From Neoarius graeffei (taxonomy: Eukaryota > Chordata > Actinopteri > Siluriformes > Ariidae), in assembly GCF_027579695.1 (NCBI RefSeq), contig NC_083578.1, positions 124,001 to 188,000 of the forward strand: a DNA stretch of 64,000 bases, written 5' to 3'. A model generated the notes under the pieces. It saw only the letters and a program-made list of their open reading frames with translations. It made no database searches and was not told the origin of the DNA. Position numbers and translations under genes: made by a program. The stretch's first letter is position 1, and every line of letters starts with the position of its first letter. This document shows positions 38,891-50,007 of the stretch, piece by piece.

Positions 38891-39641
38891 CACTGGGTAT
38901 CAGGAGCAGCAAAATGTGTGCACGGAACTTCAGATGAAGCAATAGTGGGGTGTTTCAATTCAATTGAAAAGTGGAAGGAAAATAAATGAAGTTCTAACAG
39001 ACACTGTACATCCCTACTACCACACTAAGCTTAATACGTCTGTAATACAAACTATGGGGATAATGAAATGTTTTCAGCTGGCAAATTGTGAATAGTAGTC
39101 CTATATCTATATTTCTAAAGTTACACTCTGTTCAGACGTGCTTTTGTTTGTACTTTTCTAATACTGTTTCTGCACATTGCTCAGGTTTTTGTACATCACT
39201 GCCACTGATTTATTAATAATAATAACAAGAAGCAATCCTCATTCTCATGAGAAGATTAAAGGAGACAAAAAAGATTTAGATATGCGTATGGGAATAGACT
39301 GCTCGGCACCATGCTTTACTGGCCAAGTACACTTGCAGGAATTTAACTTGGTTATCAACTCTCAATATCCCCTTCGGACACAAGGAAAAACGCTATGGAA
39401 CTTAATGTGTACAATTGTACACATTATGTCCGAAGGGGATATACCTGTTTAACTACTAGAACAAGATAATAAATGATAAACATATCACTACTCCAAATTA
39501 CTCAAATTGATGGTGAAAATAATTGTTTAAAACATGTATTTTGTCTGCGTGGTTTTAGAAATACAGTCATTGTATGCAACAGAATAAAACGTTAGCCTTT
39601 TGTCACACAGTTTACAATTGATGAAAATATAACGTGTTTAC
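38891..39641. other. No gene recognised; contains hairpin
   Basis: No supported frame. At 39366-39380 and 39427-39441 15-base arms (TATCCCCTTCGGACA and complement) enclose a perfect 24-base palindrome at 39403-39426 centred on ACAATTGT. Confidence 0.6.
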
Positions 39642-39655
39642 ATAAAGTATGAGTG

Positions 39656-40038
39656 GGGCGGCACAGTGGTGTAGTGGTTAGCGCTGTCGCCTCACAGCAA
39701 GAAGGTCTGGGTTCGAGCCCCGTGGCCGGCGAGGGCCTTTCTGTGTGGAGTTTGCATGTTCTCCCCGTGTCCGCGTGGGTTTCCTCCGGGTGCTCCGGTT
39801 TCCCCCACAGTCCAAAGACATGCAGGTTAGGTTAACTGGTGACTCTAAATTGACCGTAGGTGTGAATGTGAGTGTGAATGGTTGTCTGTGTCTATGTGTC
39901 AGCCCTGTGATGACCTGGCGACTTGTCCAGGGTGTACCCCGCCTTTCGCCCGTAGTCAGCTGGGATAGGCTCCAGCTTGCCTGCGACCCTGTAGAACAGG
40001 ATAAAGCGGCTAGAGATAATGAGATGAGATGAGATGAG
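39656..40038 (+). mobile_element. tRNA-derived SINE, full length
   Basis: Head GTGGTGTAGTGGTTAGCGCT (A box) and GGTTCGAGCCC (B box), conserved body, then an ATGAG/GAGAT repeat tail. Flanked by ATAAAGTATGAGTG at 39642-39655 and 40039-40052. Nearly identical to the next copy, so both are young. Confidence 0.92.
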
Positions 40039-40223
40039 ATAAAGTATGAGTGAGCAATGGCTAGTGCTAAAGTTGGCTTGTGTAATCTTACCATTTTAAT
40101 CCAGCCCTGACTTTAGGACCCTGCATGGTTTAGATATTACTTGTGAAAATGCCACTAGTTAAAGTGTAAATGGAGAATTTTCTGATTTAAAACAAGTAAA
40201 TTATGGAATGTGATAAGGCTCTG

Positions 40224-40613
40224 GGCGGCACGGTGGTGTAGTGGTTAGCGCTGTCGCCTCACAGCAAGAAGGTCCTGGGTTCGAGCCCCATGGCCGGCGA
40301 GGGCCTTTCTGTGCGGAGTTTGCATGTTCTCCCCGTGTCCGCGTGGGTTTCCTCCGGGTGCTCCGGTTTCCCCCACAGTCCAAAGACATGCAGGTTAGGT
40401 TAACTGGTGACTCTAAATTGAGCGTAGGTGTGAATGTGAGTGTGAATGGTTGTCTGTGTCTATGTGTCAGCCCTGTGATGACCTGGCGACTTGTCCAGGG
40501 TGTACCCCGCCTTTCGCCCGTAGTCAGCTGGGATGGGCTCCAGCTTGCCTGCGACCCTGTAGAAGGATAAAGCGGCTAGAGATAATGAGATGAGATGAGA
40601 TGAGATGAGATGA
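40224..40613 (+). mobile_element. tRNA-derived SINE, full length, second copy
   Basis: Same family and orientation as 39656-40038, with a longer GAGAT tail. Flanked by GATAAGGCTCTG at 40212-40223 and 40614-40625. Only a few base differences from its neighbour by eye. Confidence 0.92.
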
Positions 40614-40645
40614 GATAAGGCTCTGTCTTGGGTCTCTTATATGTA

Positions 40646-42302
40646 CAGCTAGGTCCATAAATATTTGGACAGAGACAACATTTTTCTAATTTTGGTTCTG
40701 TACATTACCACAATGCATTTTGAACAAAACAATTCAGATGCAGTTGAAGTTCAGACTTTCAGCTTTAATTCAGTGGGTTGAACAAAATGACTGCATAAAA
40801 ATGTGAGGAACTAAAGCATTTTTTAAACACAATCCCTTCATTTCAGGGGCGCAAAAGTAATTGGACAAATTAAATGATTGCAAATAAAATGTTCATTTCT
40901 AATACTTGGTTGAAAACCCTTTGTTGGCAATGACTGCCTGAAGTCTTGAACTCATGGACATCACCAGACGCTGCGTTTCCTCCTTTTTAATGCTCTGCCA
41001 GGCCTTTACTGCAGCGGTTTTCAGTTGTTTGTTTGTGGGCCTTTCTGTCTGAAGTTTAGTCTTTAACACGTGAAATGCTGCTCAATTGGGTTGAGATCAG
41101 GTGACTGACTTGGCCATTCAAGAATATTCCATTTCTTTGCTTTAATAAACTCCTGGGGTGCTTTGGCTTTATGTTTTGGGTCATTGTCCATCTGTATTAT
41201 GAAACGCCGACCAATCAGTTTGGCTGCATTTGGCTGGATTTGAGCACACAGTATGTCTCTGAATACCTCAGAATTCATCCGGCTGCTTCTGTCCTGTGTC
41301 ACATCATCAATAAACACTAGTGACCCAGTGCCACTGGCAGCCATGCATGCCCAAGCCATCACACTGCCTCCACCGTGTTTTACAGATGATGTGGTATGCT
41401 TTGGATCATGAGCTGTACCACGCCTTCGCCATACTTTTTTCTTGCCATCATTCTGGTAGAGGTTGATCTTGGTTTCATCTGTCCAAAGAATGTTCTTCCA
41501 GAACTGTGCTGGCTTTTTTAGATGCTTTTTTAGCAAAGTCCAATCTAGCCTTTTTATTCTTGAGGCTTATGAGTGGCTTGCACTGCGCAGTGAACCCTCT
41601 GTATTTACTTTCATACAGTCTTCTCTTTATGGTAGATTTGGATATTGATACGCCTACCTCCTGGAGAGTGTTGTTCACTTGGTTGGCTGTTGTGAAGGGG
41701 TTTCTCTTCACCATGGAAATTATTCTGCGATCATCCACCACTGTTGTCTTCTGTGGGAGTCCAGGTGTTTTTGCATTGATGAGTTCACCAGTGCTTTCTT
41801 TCTTTCTTTCTTTCTTTCTCAGGATGTACCAAACTGTAGATTTTGCCACTCCTAATATTGTAGCAATTTCTCAGATGGGTTTTTTTCTGTTTTCGCAGCT
41901 TAAGGATGGCTTGTTTCACCTGCATGGAGAGCTCCTTTGACTGCATGTTTTCTTCACAGCAAAATCTTCCAAATGCAAGCACCACGCCTCAAATCAACTC
42001 CAGGCCTTTTATCTGCTTAATTGAGAATGACATAACGAAGGAATTGCCCACACCTGACAATGAAATAGCCTTTGAGTCAATTGTCCAATTACTTTTGGTC
42101 CCTTTAAAAACAGGGTGGCACATGTTAAGGAGCTGAAACTCCTAAACCCTTCATCCAATTTTAATGTGGATACCCTCAAATGAAAGCTGAAAGTCTGGAC
42201 TTTATGTCCATTATATAACTATAACTTGAATATGTTTCAGTAAACAGGTTAAAAAAAAAAAAAATTTGTGTCAGTGTCCAAATATATATATGGACCTAAC
42301 TG
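40646..42302 (-). mobile_element. Tc1-like element (GTCCATAAA family), decayed
   Basis: TA flanks at 40644-40645 and 42303-42304. Terminal repeats CAGCTAGGTCCATAAATATT and a decayed complement at the right end. Both ends keep the ACTTTCAGCTTT block. One broken transposase lies between. Confidence 0.85.
41063..41985 (-). pseudogene. Tc1-like transposase, broken
   Basis: Three overlapping minus-strand frames cover one protein: N-terminus 41985-41785, middle 41849-41475 (VDDRRIISMVKRNPFTTANQ), DDE domain 41536-41063. First D in LWTDETKINLY, second in IQMDNDPKHK and E in SPDLNPIE are all present, but the C-terminus after E is lost and two frameshifts separate the parts. A TTTC microsatellite at about 41797-41819 has expanded inside the coding region, giving KKERKKE repeats. 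Confidence 0.85.
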
Positions 42303-42304
42303 TA

Positions 42305-42751
42305 CATGTCCCACTGGGAGATATATTTAAGACATACAGCATTAACTTTCATTTTTATGTTGATTGTTCTCTAGATAGTAAAACATACATGTACACATGT
42401 CCTAGGAGTTCAAGAAAGCTTCCTGCTGAGTTGAGGTAACAAAGACTTCTTGAATTATAGTGCATGTGGTCACTTGAAGAGGTTGTGAGAACACCTGGTG
42501 GCACCTTTCAGACGTTTTCTCTGAGAATTTGAATGGCATGAGACAGCCACACTAAATCTTTTGTCAGTGTTTACAAGAAGATTGCAAGCCAAATAATGTA
42601 ACAATTTCCTAAGTTATTCTAAACTTTTTGAATTTCATTTTATGTCAAAACAAAAATGCTGTTTTGTTTTAATGCTTATTTATATTTACAAAATAAAATT
42701 AAGTTGGTCAGTAAAACTACTGAAAATCTTTTTTTTTTGGACTTTTGTCAG
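42305..42751. other. No gene recognised
   Basis: AT-rich spacer without a supported frame or known repeat, ending at the left LTR of a Gypsy relic. Confidence 0.4.
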
Positions 42752-42940
42752 TGTGGCAGCAAGGGTGTGGTCGAGCGTCGGCTATGAACAGCGAGGAGTC
42801 AGGTTGAACCAGCAGGTAACATGTCACGAATTACACCCATGTCTAATTACTGGTTGTCTATTAACGTGCGTCTCTGTGTGTCTTTCAGATGGCCAGTAAC
42901 AAGAGAGAGGAAAAAGCCAAGTTTCCCAACACATGCTACA
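42752..42940 (+). repeat. Left LTR of Gmr1-like Gypsy element
   Basis: Starts TGTGGCAGCAAGGGTGTGGT and ends CATGCTACA, directly followed by a primer-binding-site-like TGGTGCCAAAACGTGGGAG at 42942. 189 bases is short, so part may be deleted. No right LTR found. Confidence 0.65.
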
Positions 42941-42979
42941 CTGGTGCCAAAACGTGGGAGTGAGGAATAAAACACCGCC

Positions 42980-43700
42980 ATGGAATCCAAACCAGTCTGT
43001 GAGCTCCTCCAGACATTTGCCAATGACCTCCAGTGCCAGCACCAAACACTCGTTGCGCTATTCATCAAATGGGGCAACGCTTCCGGGCTCTGTTTGAGGC
43101 CCAGGTAGAGGACTGGCAGGTGATCTGGAGCTTGGTCCAGTCAGCGGGTGCTCCAGCGGTCATTCCTGCAGCCAGCATGTCCGTCCAGCTGTTCAAGATG
43201 GGGCCACAGGATGACCCAGAAGCCATCCTTGAGCTGTTCGAGCGTGTCATGGAGGCAAGCTCGTGGCCAACCTCACAGTGAGTGGCTCCGTCTACTGCCA
43301 CTCTTGTCGGGGGAAGCCCAGCTTGCGGCTCGGCAGCTCCTGGCCACTAGCATGCTGGAGTACCCTGACCTAAAGTGGGCTATACTGCAGCAGTTCAGCT
43401 GCAGCCCGGGAGAACATCGCCAGTGCTTCCATGCACTGGCATACAGGGAAGTCAGATGCCCGTTTGCGTTCGCGCAACAGCTCCAGGATGCCTGTCGACA
43501 GTGGCTGCTGGCAGGTAAGCATGACGTCAAGGCCATCATTGATTGAGTGACACTGGGACTGGCAGAGGACCACCTGATAGCGTTTCTGGGAGCAGGTGTT
43601 CCTGCAGCTTCTCTCACTCTTTTCGCCCCTCTCCTACCCCAGCCCTGCGAAGACAGGGGCCAGTACCTACTCCCCGCACTCGTGCCTGTCTTCGTGTCTC
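42980..43700 (+). pseudogene. Gypsy gag with SCAN-like fold, broken
   Basis: ATG at 42980 (MESKPVCELLQTFANDLQ), then frameshifts. The core reads FKMGPQDDPEAILELFERVM, LRLLPLLSGEAQLAARQLL, FHALAYREV and ACRQWLLAGKHDV: the SCAN-like capsid region of gag from Gmr1-type elements, from which vertebrate SCAN domains derive. At least two frameshifts and a stop (43544-43546). Confidence 0.7.
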
Positions 43701-44660
43701 CTCACCCATTCCTCCTCCCATTGCTAACCTCCTCTCTCTGTCTCCAGGTGAACCTGTCTGTGCCCACCAAAATCAGGAGAAAGTCCAGGCAGGTCTGCCA
43801 CCACCGCAGAAAGGCTGGGATTTCCCGAGATCAGCATTTCCGCAAAGGGGCGGGAATTCTGATTCGCGTTCCTGACACACTGCGGACTTCCCCCGATTGA
43901 GCAGGAATGTACCGAGTCTCTGCAAGTATTCAAGTGGGTACACATCAGACCTCCATACATCAAAGCCTTATTCAATGCAGGGGACTGGGAAATGCATGAC
44001 TAGTGAAGGTGAGGCGTGTACATGGGGATGTTCACAAATATCCACTAATGCCCGTCACTATTCATTTCTGGGGAGAAAAGCATAATGAGGAGGCAGCGGT
44101 TAGTCCAAGCCTCACCCATCCACTTATTCTGGGGACAGATTGGCCAGGATTTAAAACATTAATAAAACAGCTAGTAGTGGATGAGTCCTGAATTAGCATG
44201 TCACAGGGTAATCTCACCGCAATGTTGGCTGGGGAGGTGGTCCCAGGGCCGTCTGTGTCAGCTCCGTGTCATGATGATACAGAGGGCCCCACCCCTCCTC
44301 ACTCTCTGGCAATCCTTCAGGGGATTTCCCATCGGAACAGATGTGTGACATGTCTTTGAGGCACGCTTTTGACGAAGTGAAAAAGTGATTGATGGCCAGA
44401 AACTCAAGTCTAACATTGCACTTTCCATTCCGTATTTTTTCATTATTAAGGATAGGCTATATTGTGTAATGCAAGACACTCAGACTAAAGAAGAGGGAAC
44501 TTTTATTTCCATGCAGTTCATCATAATCCTATGGCTGGGCACTTGGGGCAGTACAAAACACTAAATTGGCTCACGGCTTATTTCTATTGGCCAGGGATTC
44601 GTGCCGATGTCCACAGGTAGTGTGCAGCTTGTCATGAATGCCAGCTGGTAAATCCAGCAT
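43701..44660 (+). pseudogene. Gypsy pol relic: integrase zinc-binding part
   Basis: Mostly degraded. Near 44520-44650 the sequence reads HHNPMAGHLGQYKTLNWLTA, FYWPGIRADVHR and CAACHECQLVNPA, the HHCC zinc module of a retroelement integrase. It breaks off where a LINE has inserted (44663). The protease region before it is too decayed to define. Confidence 0.6.
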
Positions 44661-44662
44661 TA

Positions 44663-46440
44663 CATTACATGGCATTTAGCAGCTGCTCTTATCCAGAGCA
44701 ATGTACAATGAGCGCAAAAGTCAGGTACAAAAAGTGCTGAACTTCTTGACAAAAATTTCTAGTGCCAACTGAACAAGTGACAGCAATACCTAGTGTAATA
44801 TGCTGTTAAAATATCAATACTCAACCACCCAAGGAAACAAGTCAACCATATAAAGTATAGCTAAATAAAGAACTCAAAAACAGCTAACCCCAAGCTAGAC
44901 CATACACAGCCTGGGTTGGTCAAGACTGAAACGCAGTTACACAATGGGCAGGGAAGAAGGGGAGAGGTGCAGCCTAAAGATGTGAGTCTTCAGTCTGCAT
45001 TTGAAGGCAGTCAGGGAGTTGGCAGTTCTGACCTCAATGGGAAGGTCATTCCACCAATGGGAAACCAGGACAGACAGTAGTCTTAAACAGGCTGGGCAGG
45101 AGTGGAGAGGAGGAGGGGCCAGGCAACCAGTAGTAGTGGAGCATAGGGATCTGACTGGTGTGTAGGGGTGGATCAGACTCTGGAGGTATGCTGGCCCTAA
45201 CCCCTTGAGAGCCTGGTAAGCTAGCACCAATGTCTTAAACTTGACACGAGCTGCAAGAGGTAGCCAGTGCAGGTCGGCAAGCAGAGGGGTGACATGGGAA
45301 GAATGATGGAGGTTGTAGATCAGGTGAGCAGCATCATTCTGGATGAGCTGCAGGGGTCTGACGGCAGAAGCTGGAAGGCCAGCAAGGAGACGGGTTGCAT
45401 TAGTCCAAGCAGGAGATGATCAGCGCCTGGACCAGGAGCTGAGTAGAGTAGGTGGTAAGATAAGGGTGGATCCTTCAGATGTTGTAGAGGAGGATCCGCA
45501 TCACTGCAGCGATGTTCGCTGAGGAGGAGAGTTTGTTGTCAAACACAACCCCTAGGTTCTTCGCACTGGGTGAAGGAGACCTAGAGATGTCCCCCATGGA
45601 GATGACAATGTCCAGGAGTGGAGAGGATGGAGCAGAAATGTAGATTACCTCTGTCTTGCCTGAGCTTCAGGTGATGGGTGTCCATCCAGCTCTGGATGTC
45701 ATGCAGGCAAGCAGAGATCTGTGTGTCAGAAGGAGAAAGAGAGAGAAACAGTTGGGTGTCATCAGCATAGCAGTGGTAGGACAGACCATGGGCAGAGATA
45801 ACTGGGCCAAGAGACTGGGTGTACAGTGATGAGGAGAGAGAGGAGAGCAGGGAAGATGCAATAGATTCAGTGGGGAGACTGGCAAAGGATTCGAGTGGAG
45901 GTGGGAGGTAGTAACAGCGGAGGCAAGAGAGGCAGGAGAGAGGGAGCAGAGGTTACAACAGACTGTAACAGTGGGGGTAGGAGGGGGGATGATGATTGGA
46001 GAGGAAGAGGGAGGAAGAATGAAATGAAGTGGTAGTCAGACAGATGGAGAGGGGTAACTGTGGGATCTGAGGCAGAGCAGTTTCGGAGGAAGACCAGGTC
46101 GAGAAGGTTGCCAACTTTATGGGTTGGAAGAGAGTGCAGCAGGGAGAGATCAAAGAAGTGCATTAGGGGAAGGAAGGCAGCAGAGTGGGAGGCTTTGAGG
46201 TTAAGGCTGAAGTCTCCCAGGAGCATCAGTGGGGTGTCATCTTCTGGGAAGGAGCAGAGTAGGATGTCCAGTTCATCAAAGAAACATCCCACAGAGCCAG
46301 GAGGGTGATAAACAACAATGACAAAAAGGTTAACAGGAGAAGAGACTGAAATGGAAAGAAATTCAAAGGAGGAGATGGAGAGGTGGGAGAGTGGAGGTAA
46401 GAACTTCCACGACTGAGAGATCAACAAACCAGTGCATTCA
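44663..46440 (-). pseudogene. L2/CR1-type LINE, minus strand, inserted in Gypsy relic
   Basis: The 3' end at 44663 shows the ACATTACATGGCATTTAGCA terminal sequence common at the ends of a fish LINE family. Minus-strand reading gives the RT C-terminus (45230-44937, YQALKGLGPAYL and HWWNDLP), part of the RT (45885-45667) and the endonuclease C-terminal half (46427-45867, MLLGDFSLNLK and LHLSDYHFISF). The rest of the RT is deleted. It lies between two halves of the Gypsy element. Confidence 0.75.
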
Positions 46441-46442
46441 CC

Positions 46443-46857
46443 ACCATGACGAAACAGGCAAGGGGTGTGAGGGGTCTGGCCATCAAGTGGGTGGTCCTCA
46501 CTCTCCCAATACTACCTGCTAGGAAGCCCTTTACCACCTCAATCTCCTGAAAATGTGGAGAGTGGAGGTCCCTGTGACTCTAGCAATGGTAGTTCCAGAG
46601 AGGGCAGAGCTGGGACCGGAGGCAAGTCTAAAAGCTGTGGCCCAATTCACCCCAGTCCCCTGTGGAGACCACCTGTCTCTGCCCCAGACAGCACAGGTCA
46701 TTAGGTTGCAGGAAGAATTCTGCGATGTGTTCTCGCTCAACCCTTGTCGCACTGACCTCATAGAGCACAACATTGAGACTCCCCTGGGCATGGTGGTGTG
46801 CAGCCACCCATATCAGCTCCTTAGGCACAAGAAAAAATGTGGTTCGGGAGTAACTCA
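46443..46857 (+). pseudogene. Gypsy pol relic: integrase tail to RT leader
   Basis: Frame 46553-46857 reads VEVPVTLAMVVPERAELGPE, then IRLQEEFCDVFSLNPCRTDL and IEHNIETPLG, the leader just before the RT fingers in Gmr1-like elements. It follows the integrase region (44520-44650) in the same orientation, so integrase lies upstream of RT. Cut off at 46858 by another repeat. Confidence 0.65.
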
Positions 46858-46945
46858 AGGCTCAAATCACAGATTTTTGTTTTTATTGCATTTTGGAAAA
46901 TACCCCAACTTTTCTGGAAATGGGGTTTGTACTAAAACACTTGGA
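46858..46945. mobile_element. Tc1-like terminal repeat fragment
   Basis: CCCCAACTTTTCTGGAAATG followed by GGGTTTGTA is a diverged version of the right end of the 3782-5386 family. No body remains. Confidence 0.55.
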
Positions 46946-47420
46946 CACTCAATGTGTCTGGCTGCATAATGGTAAAATGCATCTCTCAGACACAGTACTT
47001 GGTTAAGCTTATAACAGTGACCCAATTACTCACCATTTTGAGAAGGTAATCCTCAAAATTAGGCTGATCTCTAATGTTCACCCATTACCCAGCTTGTTGT
47101 TAAGTTACTCACTGTGGTCCACTGTGCTGCAATTTCAGCCCAAAATGTTGCATGAATGTTTGAAATTCACTACACTAGAACAGAACTATCAGCCACTCAG
47201 GCCTGTAACTGTAAAAATGCAGTTAAAGTACCTTTTTATGAGCTTTATGTGCTCCGTCAAAGCAAACCAAATACATGTTTGTCTTTTTTTTTTTAAATCC
47301 ACTTCACATGTCAAAGATCCCAAGGTGGAAAATTATGTTATTATAAATTACCACTTACATGGAACCCCAAACCCAGAATTAGACACTGGCTCATACCTTA
47401 ACTCAGAAAATGCTGAATTC
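46946..47420. other. No gene recognised
   Basis: No supported frame; AT-rich spacer up to the TA flank of the next Tc1-like element. Confidence 0.4.
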
Positions 47421-48152
47421 TACTAGTGCATCTCAAAGAATTAGAATATTGTGAAAAAGTTCAATATTTTCCATCAGTTACTTAAGAAAGTGAAAATGTT
47501 ATATATTATAGACTCATTACACATAAACTAAAATGTTTCAAGCATTTTTCTATTTTAATCAGTATGGCATACAGTACAAAAACATTTAAAAAACCATCTC
47601 AAAATATTAGAATATTTCAAGTTTGAGTAAAACAGTATGAACACAGTGTATCTCTCGGTCTAGTTCAGTACACACAACCACAATCATGGGGAAGACTGCT
47701 GACTTGACTGTTGTCCAGAAGATGATCACTGATGCCCTCCACAAGGAGGGTAAGCCACAAAAGGTCATTGCTGAAAAGGGTGGCTGGAAAAGGTGCACAA
47801 GCGACAGGGATGGCCACAGTCTTGAGAGGATTGTCAAGAAAAGTTGATTCAAGAACTTGGGAGAGCTTCACAAGGAGTGGACTGAGGCTGGTGTCAGTGT
47901 ATCAAGACCCATCACGAGCGACATCTTCAAGAAAGGGGACACAACTTTTGCATTCCTAATATCAAGCTACTCCTGAGCCAGAGACAATGTCAGAAGTGTC
48001 TTATCTGGGCTAAGGAGAGAAAGAAATGGACTGTTGCTCAGTGGTCCAAAGTCCTCTTTTCAGATGAAAGTACATTTTACATTTAATTTGGAAATCACGG
48101 TTCTAGAGTCTGGAGGAAGAGTGGAGAGGCACAGAATCCAAGGTGTTTGAAG

Positions 48153-49250
48153 TAGAGCCCTGCACTCCCGCGGGACCCGCCGCAAAGCAGTGCGGTGCGG
48201 GACAAATTTTGAAAGCTCATTTCGGGCGCGGGCGGGACCGGAAGTGCACATATGCGGGTGCGGGCGGGAGCAGGAGTGCACATATGCGGCGCGGGTGGGA
48301 GAGGTGATAAGCTGCAGTCCCGCTAACTAAAAACGTGTTTGAAATAAAATTTATAAATTATTAATTTATGTCTATCACATATAATTTGTGCTGGATATTT
48401 TATTTGGCATTAATAAAAACATTTTAAGATGCCTAAATTTGCAGAGAGAGTCAGATTGCCAGATTGAGGAAAATCCTTTGATCACTCTAATGACTCGCCG
48501 TTCACACCCAGCTAGCAAGAGAACCATGAGTGAAGTGATTTACTGCTTGAGTTAGTCTACAACTCTAATCAGAGAGACAGGTTACACAGTGACGGTAGGC
48601 TTGACTCAATGCTATCCCAGAAATCCTTCCTGTAATATGCAAATTTGGCCGCCTCTGATTGGACAGCCAAATTTGCATATTACAGGAAGGATTTCTGGGA
48701 TAGCATTGAGTCAAGCCTACCGTCACTGTGTAACCTGTCTCTCTGATTAGAGTTGTTCACTCATGGTTCTCTTGCTAGCTCTGCTTTACAATAAAAAAAA
48801 AAAAAATTGGTACAAAGCAAGCCCATTCACTTTATGCTGATCAGAGAATTACAATGGTTTCTCATGTGACAAAAATGTGCGATTCGCTATTAAATATTTT
48901 AATCGCTTGACAGCACTAATTATTATTATTAGACACACTACATGCTGAATTCAGAAACAAGGTAAATAATAACAAACGTGAACATGAGCTGTAGATATTT
49001 ATGCTCAAATCCACTCAATGTAAGGGGCGGGGCACCATCACGCTGTGTCAAGACAAGAACTTTCCTGAGAAATAGCGCGAACGTCTGCATCATGTGGGAT
49101 TTGCGGGCGGGAGCGGGACAAAATATGACAGGCGCGGGCGGGAGCAGGACTGAAAATCATAATTCTTTGTGGGCACGGGCGGGAGTGGGACTGCACAATG
49201 CGGGCACCGGCGGGAGCGGGACTGAAAAATCCGACCCGCGCAGACCTCTA
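48153..49250. mobile_element. Non-autonomous hAT element
   Basis: Eight-base duplicate GTTTGAAG at 48145-48152 and 49251-49258. Terminal repeats TAGAGCCCTGC and TAGAGGTCTGC (complement of right end), with subterminal CGGGCGGGAGCGGGAC-like GC-rich repeats on both sides. Inside are a Penelope-derived fragment (48474-48511, GACTCGCCGTTCACACCC) and a long palindrome. No transposase. Confidence 0.85.
48561..48754. repeat. 89-bp perfect palindrome arms with 16-base loop
   Basis: 48561-48649 and 48666-48754 are exact reverse complements by my reading. Less perfect pairing extends outward to about 48510 and 48780 (AGCTAGCAAGAGAACCATGA and complement). The loop is CGCCTCTGATTGGACA. Each arm has the octamer ATGCAAAT next to the loop. 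No coding frame. Confidence 0.93.
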
Positions 49251-50007
49251 GTTTGAAGCCCAGTGTGAAGTTTCCACAGTCTGTGATGATTTGGGGTGCC
49301 ATGTCATCTGCTGGTGTTGGTCCACTGTATTTTATCAAGTTCAAAGTCAACACAGCCATCTACCAGGAGATTTTAGAGCACTTCATGCTTCCATCTGCTG
49401 ACGAGCTTTTTGGAGATGCTGATTTCCTTTTCCAGCAGGACTGCACCTACCCACAGTGCCAAAACTACTAACAAATGGTTTGCTGACCATGATATTACTG
49501 TGTTTGATTGGCCAGCCAACTTGCCTGACCTGAACCCCATAGAGAATCTATGGGGTATTGTCAAGAGGAAGATGAGAAACACCCGACCCAAAAATACAGA
49601 TACACTGAAGGCCACTATCAAAGCAACCTGGGCTTCAATAACACCTCAGCAGTGCCACAGACTGATCACCTCCATGCCACACCGCATTGATACGGTAATT
49701 CATGGTAAAGGAGCCCCAACCAAGTACTGAGTGTATAAATGAATATACTTTTCAGAAGTTGGACATTTCTGTATTGTAAATCCTTTTTTTGATTGATCTT
49801 CGGGAATATTCTAATAATTTGAGATACTGGATTTCTGATTTTCATGAGCTATAAGCCATAATCATCAAAATTAAAACAAAAAAGGCTTTAAATATTTCAC
49901 TTTACATGTAATGAATATAGAATATATGAAAGTTTACCTTTTTTAATTAAATTATGAAAAAAAAGGAACTTTTTCATGGTATTCTAATTTTTTGAGATGC
50001 ACTAGTA

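Larger units (their letters stand above)
47683..49730 (+). pseudogene. Tc1-like transposase, split and frameshifted
   Basis: Starts ATGGGGAAGACTGCTGAC (47686). The N-terminal part runs in broken frames to 48144 and includes the first catalytic motif near FSDES. The C-terminal part resumes at 49259: FPQSVMIWGAMSSAGVGPLY, FLFQQDCT, then after a frameshift near 49445 NLPDLNPIENLWGIVKRKM to the stop at 49728-49730. The D of FQQD and E of PIEN are retained. Confidence 0.8.
47423..50005 (+). mobile_element. Tc1-like element (third family) split by a hAT element
   Basis: TA flanks at 47421-47422 and 50006-50007. Terminal repeats CTAGTGCATCTCAAAGAATT and complement. Removing the insertion at 48153-49250 with one TSD copy restores a normal element length of about 1.5 kb. 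Confidence 0.88.
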
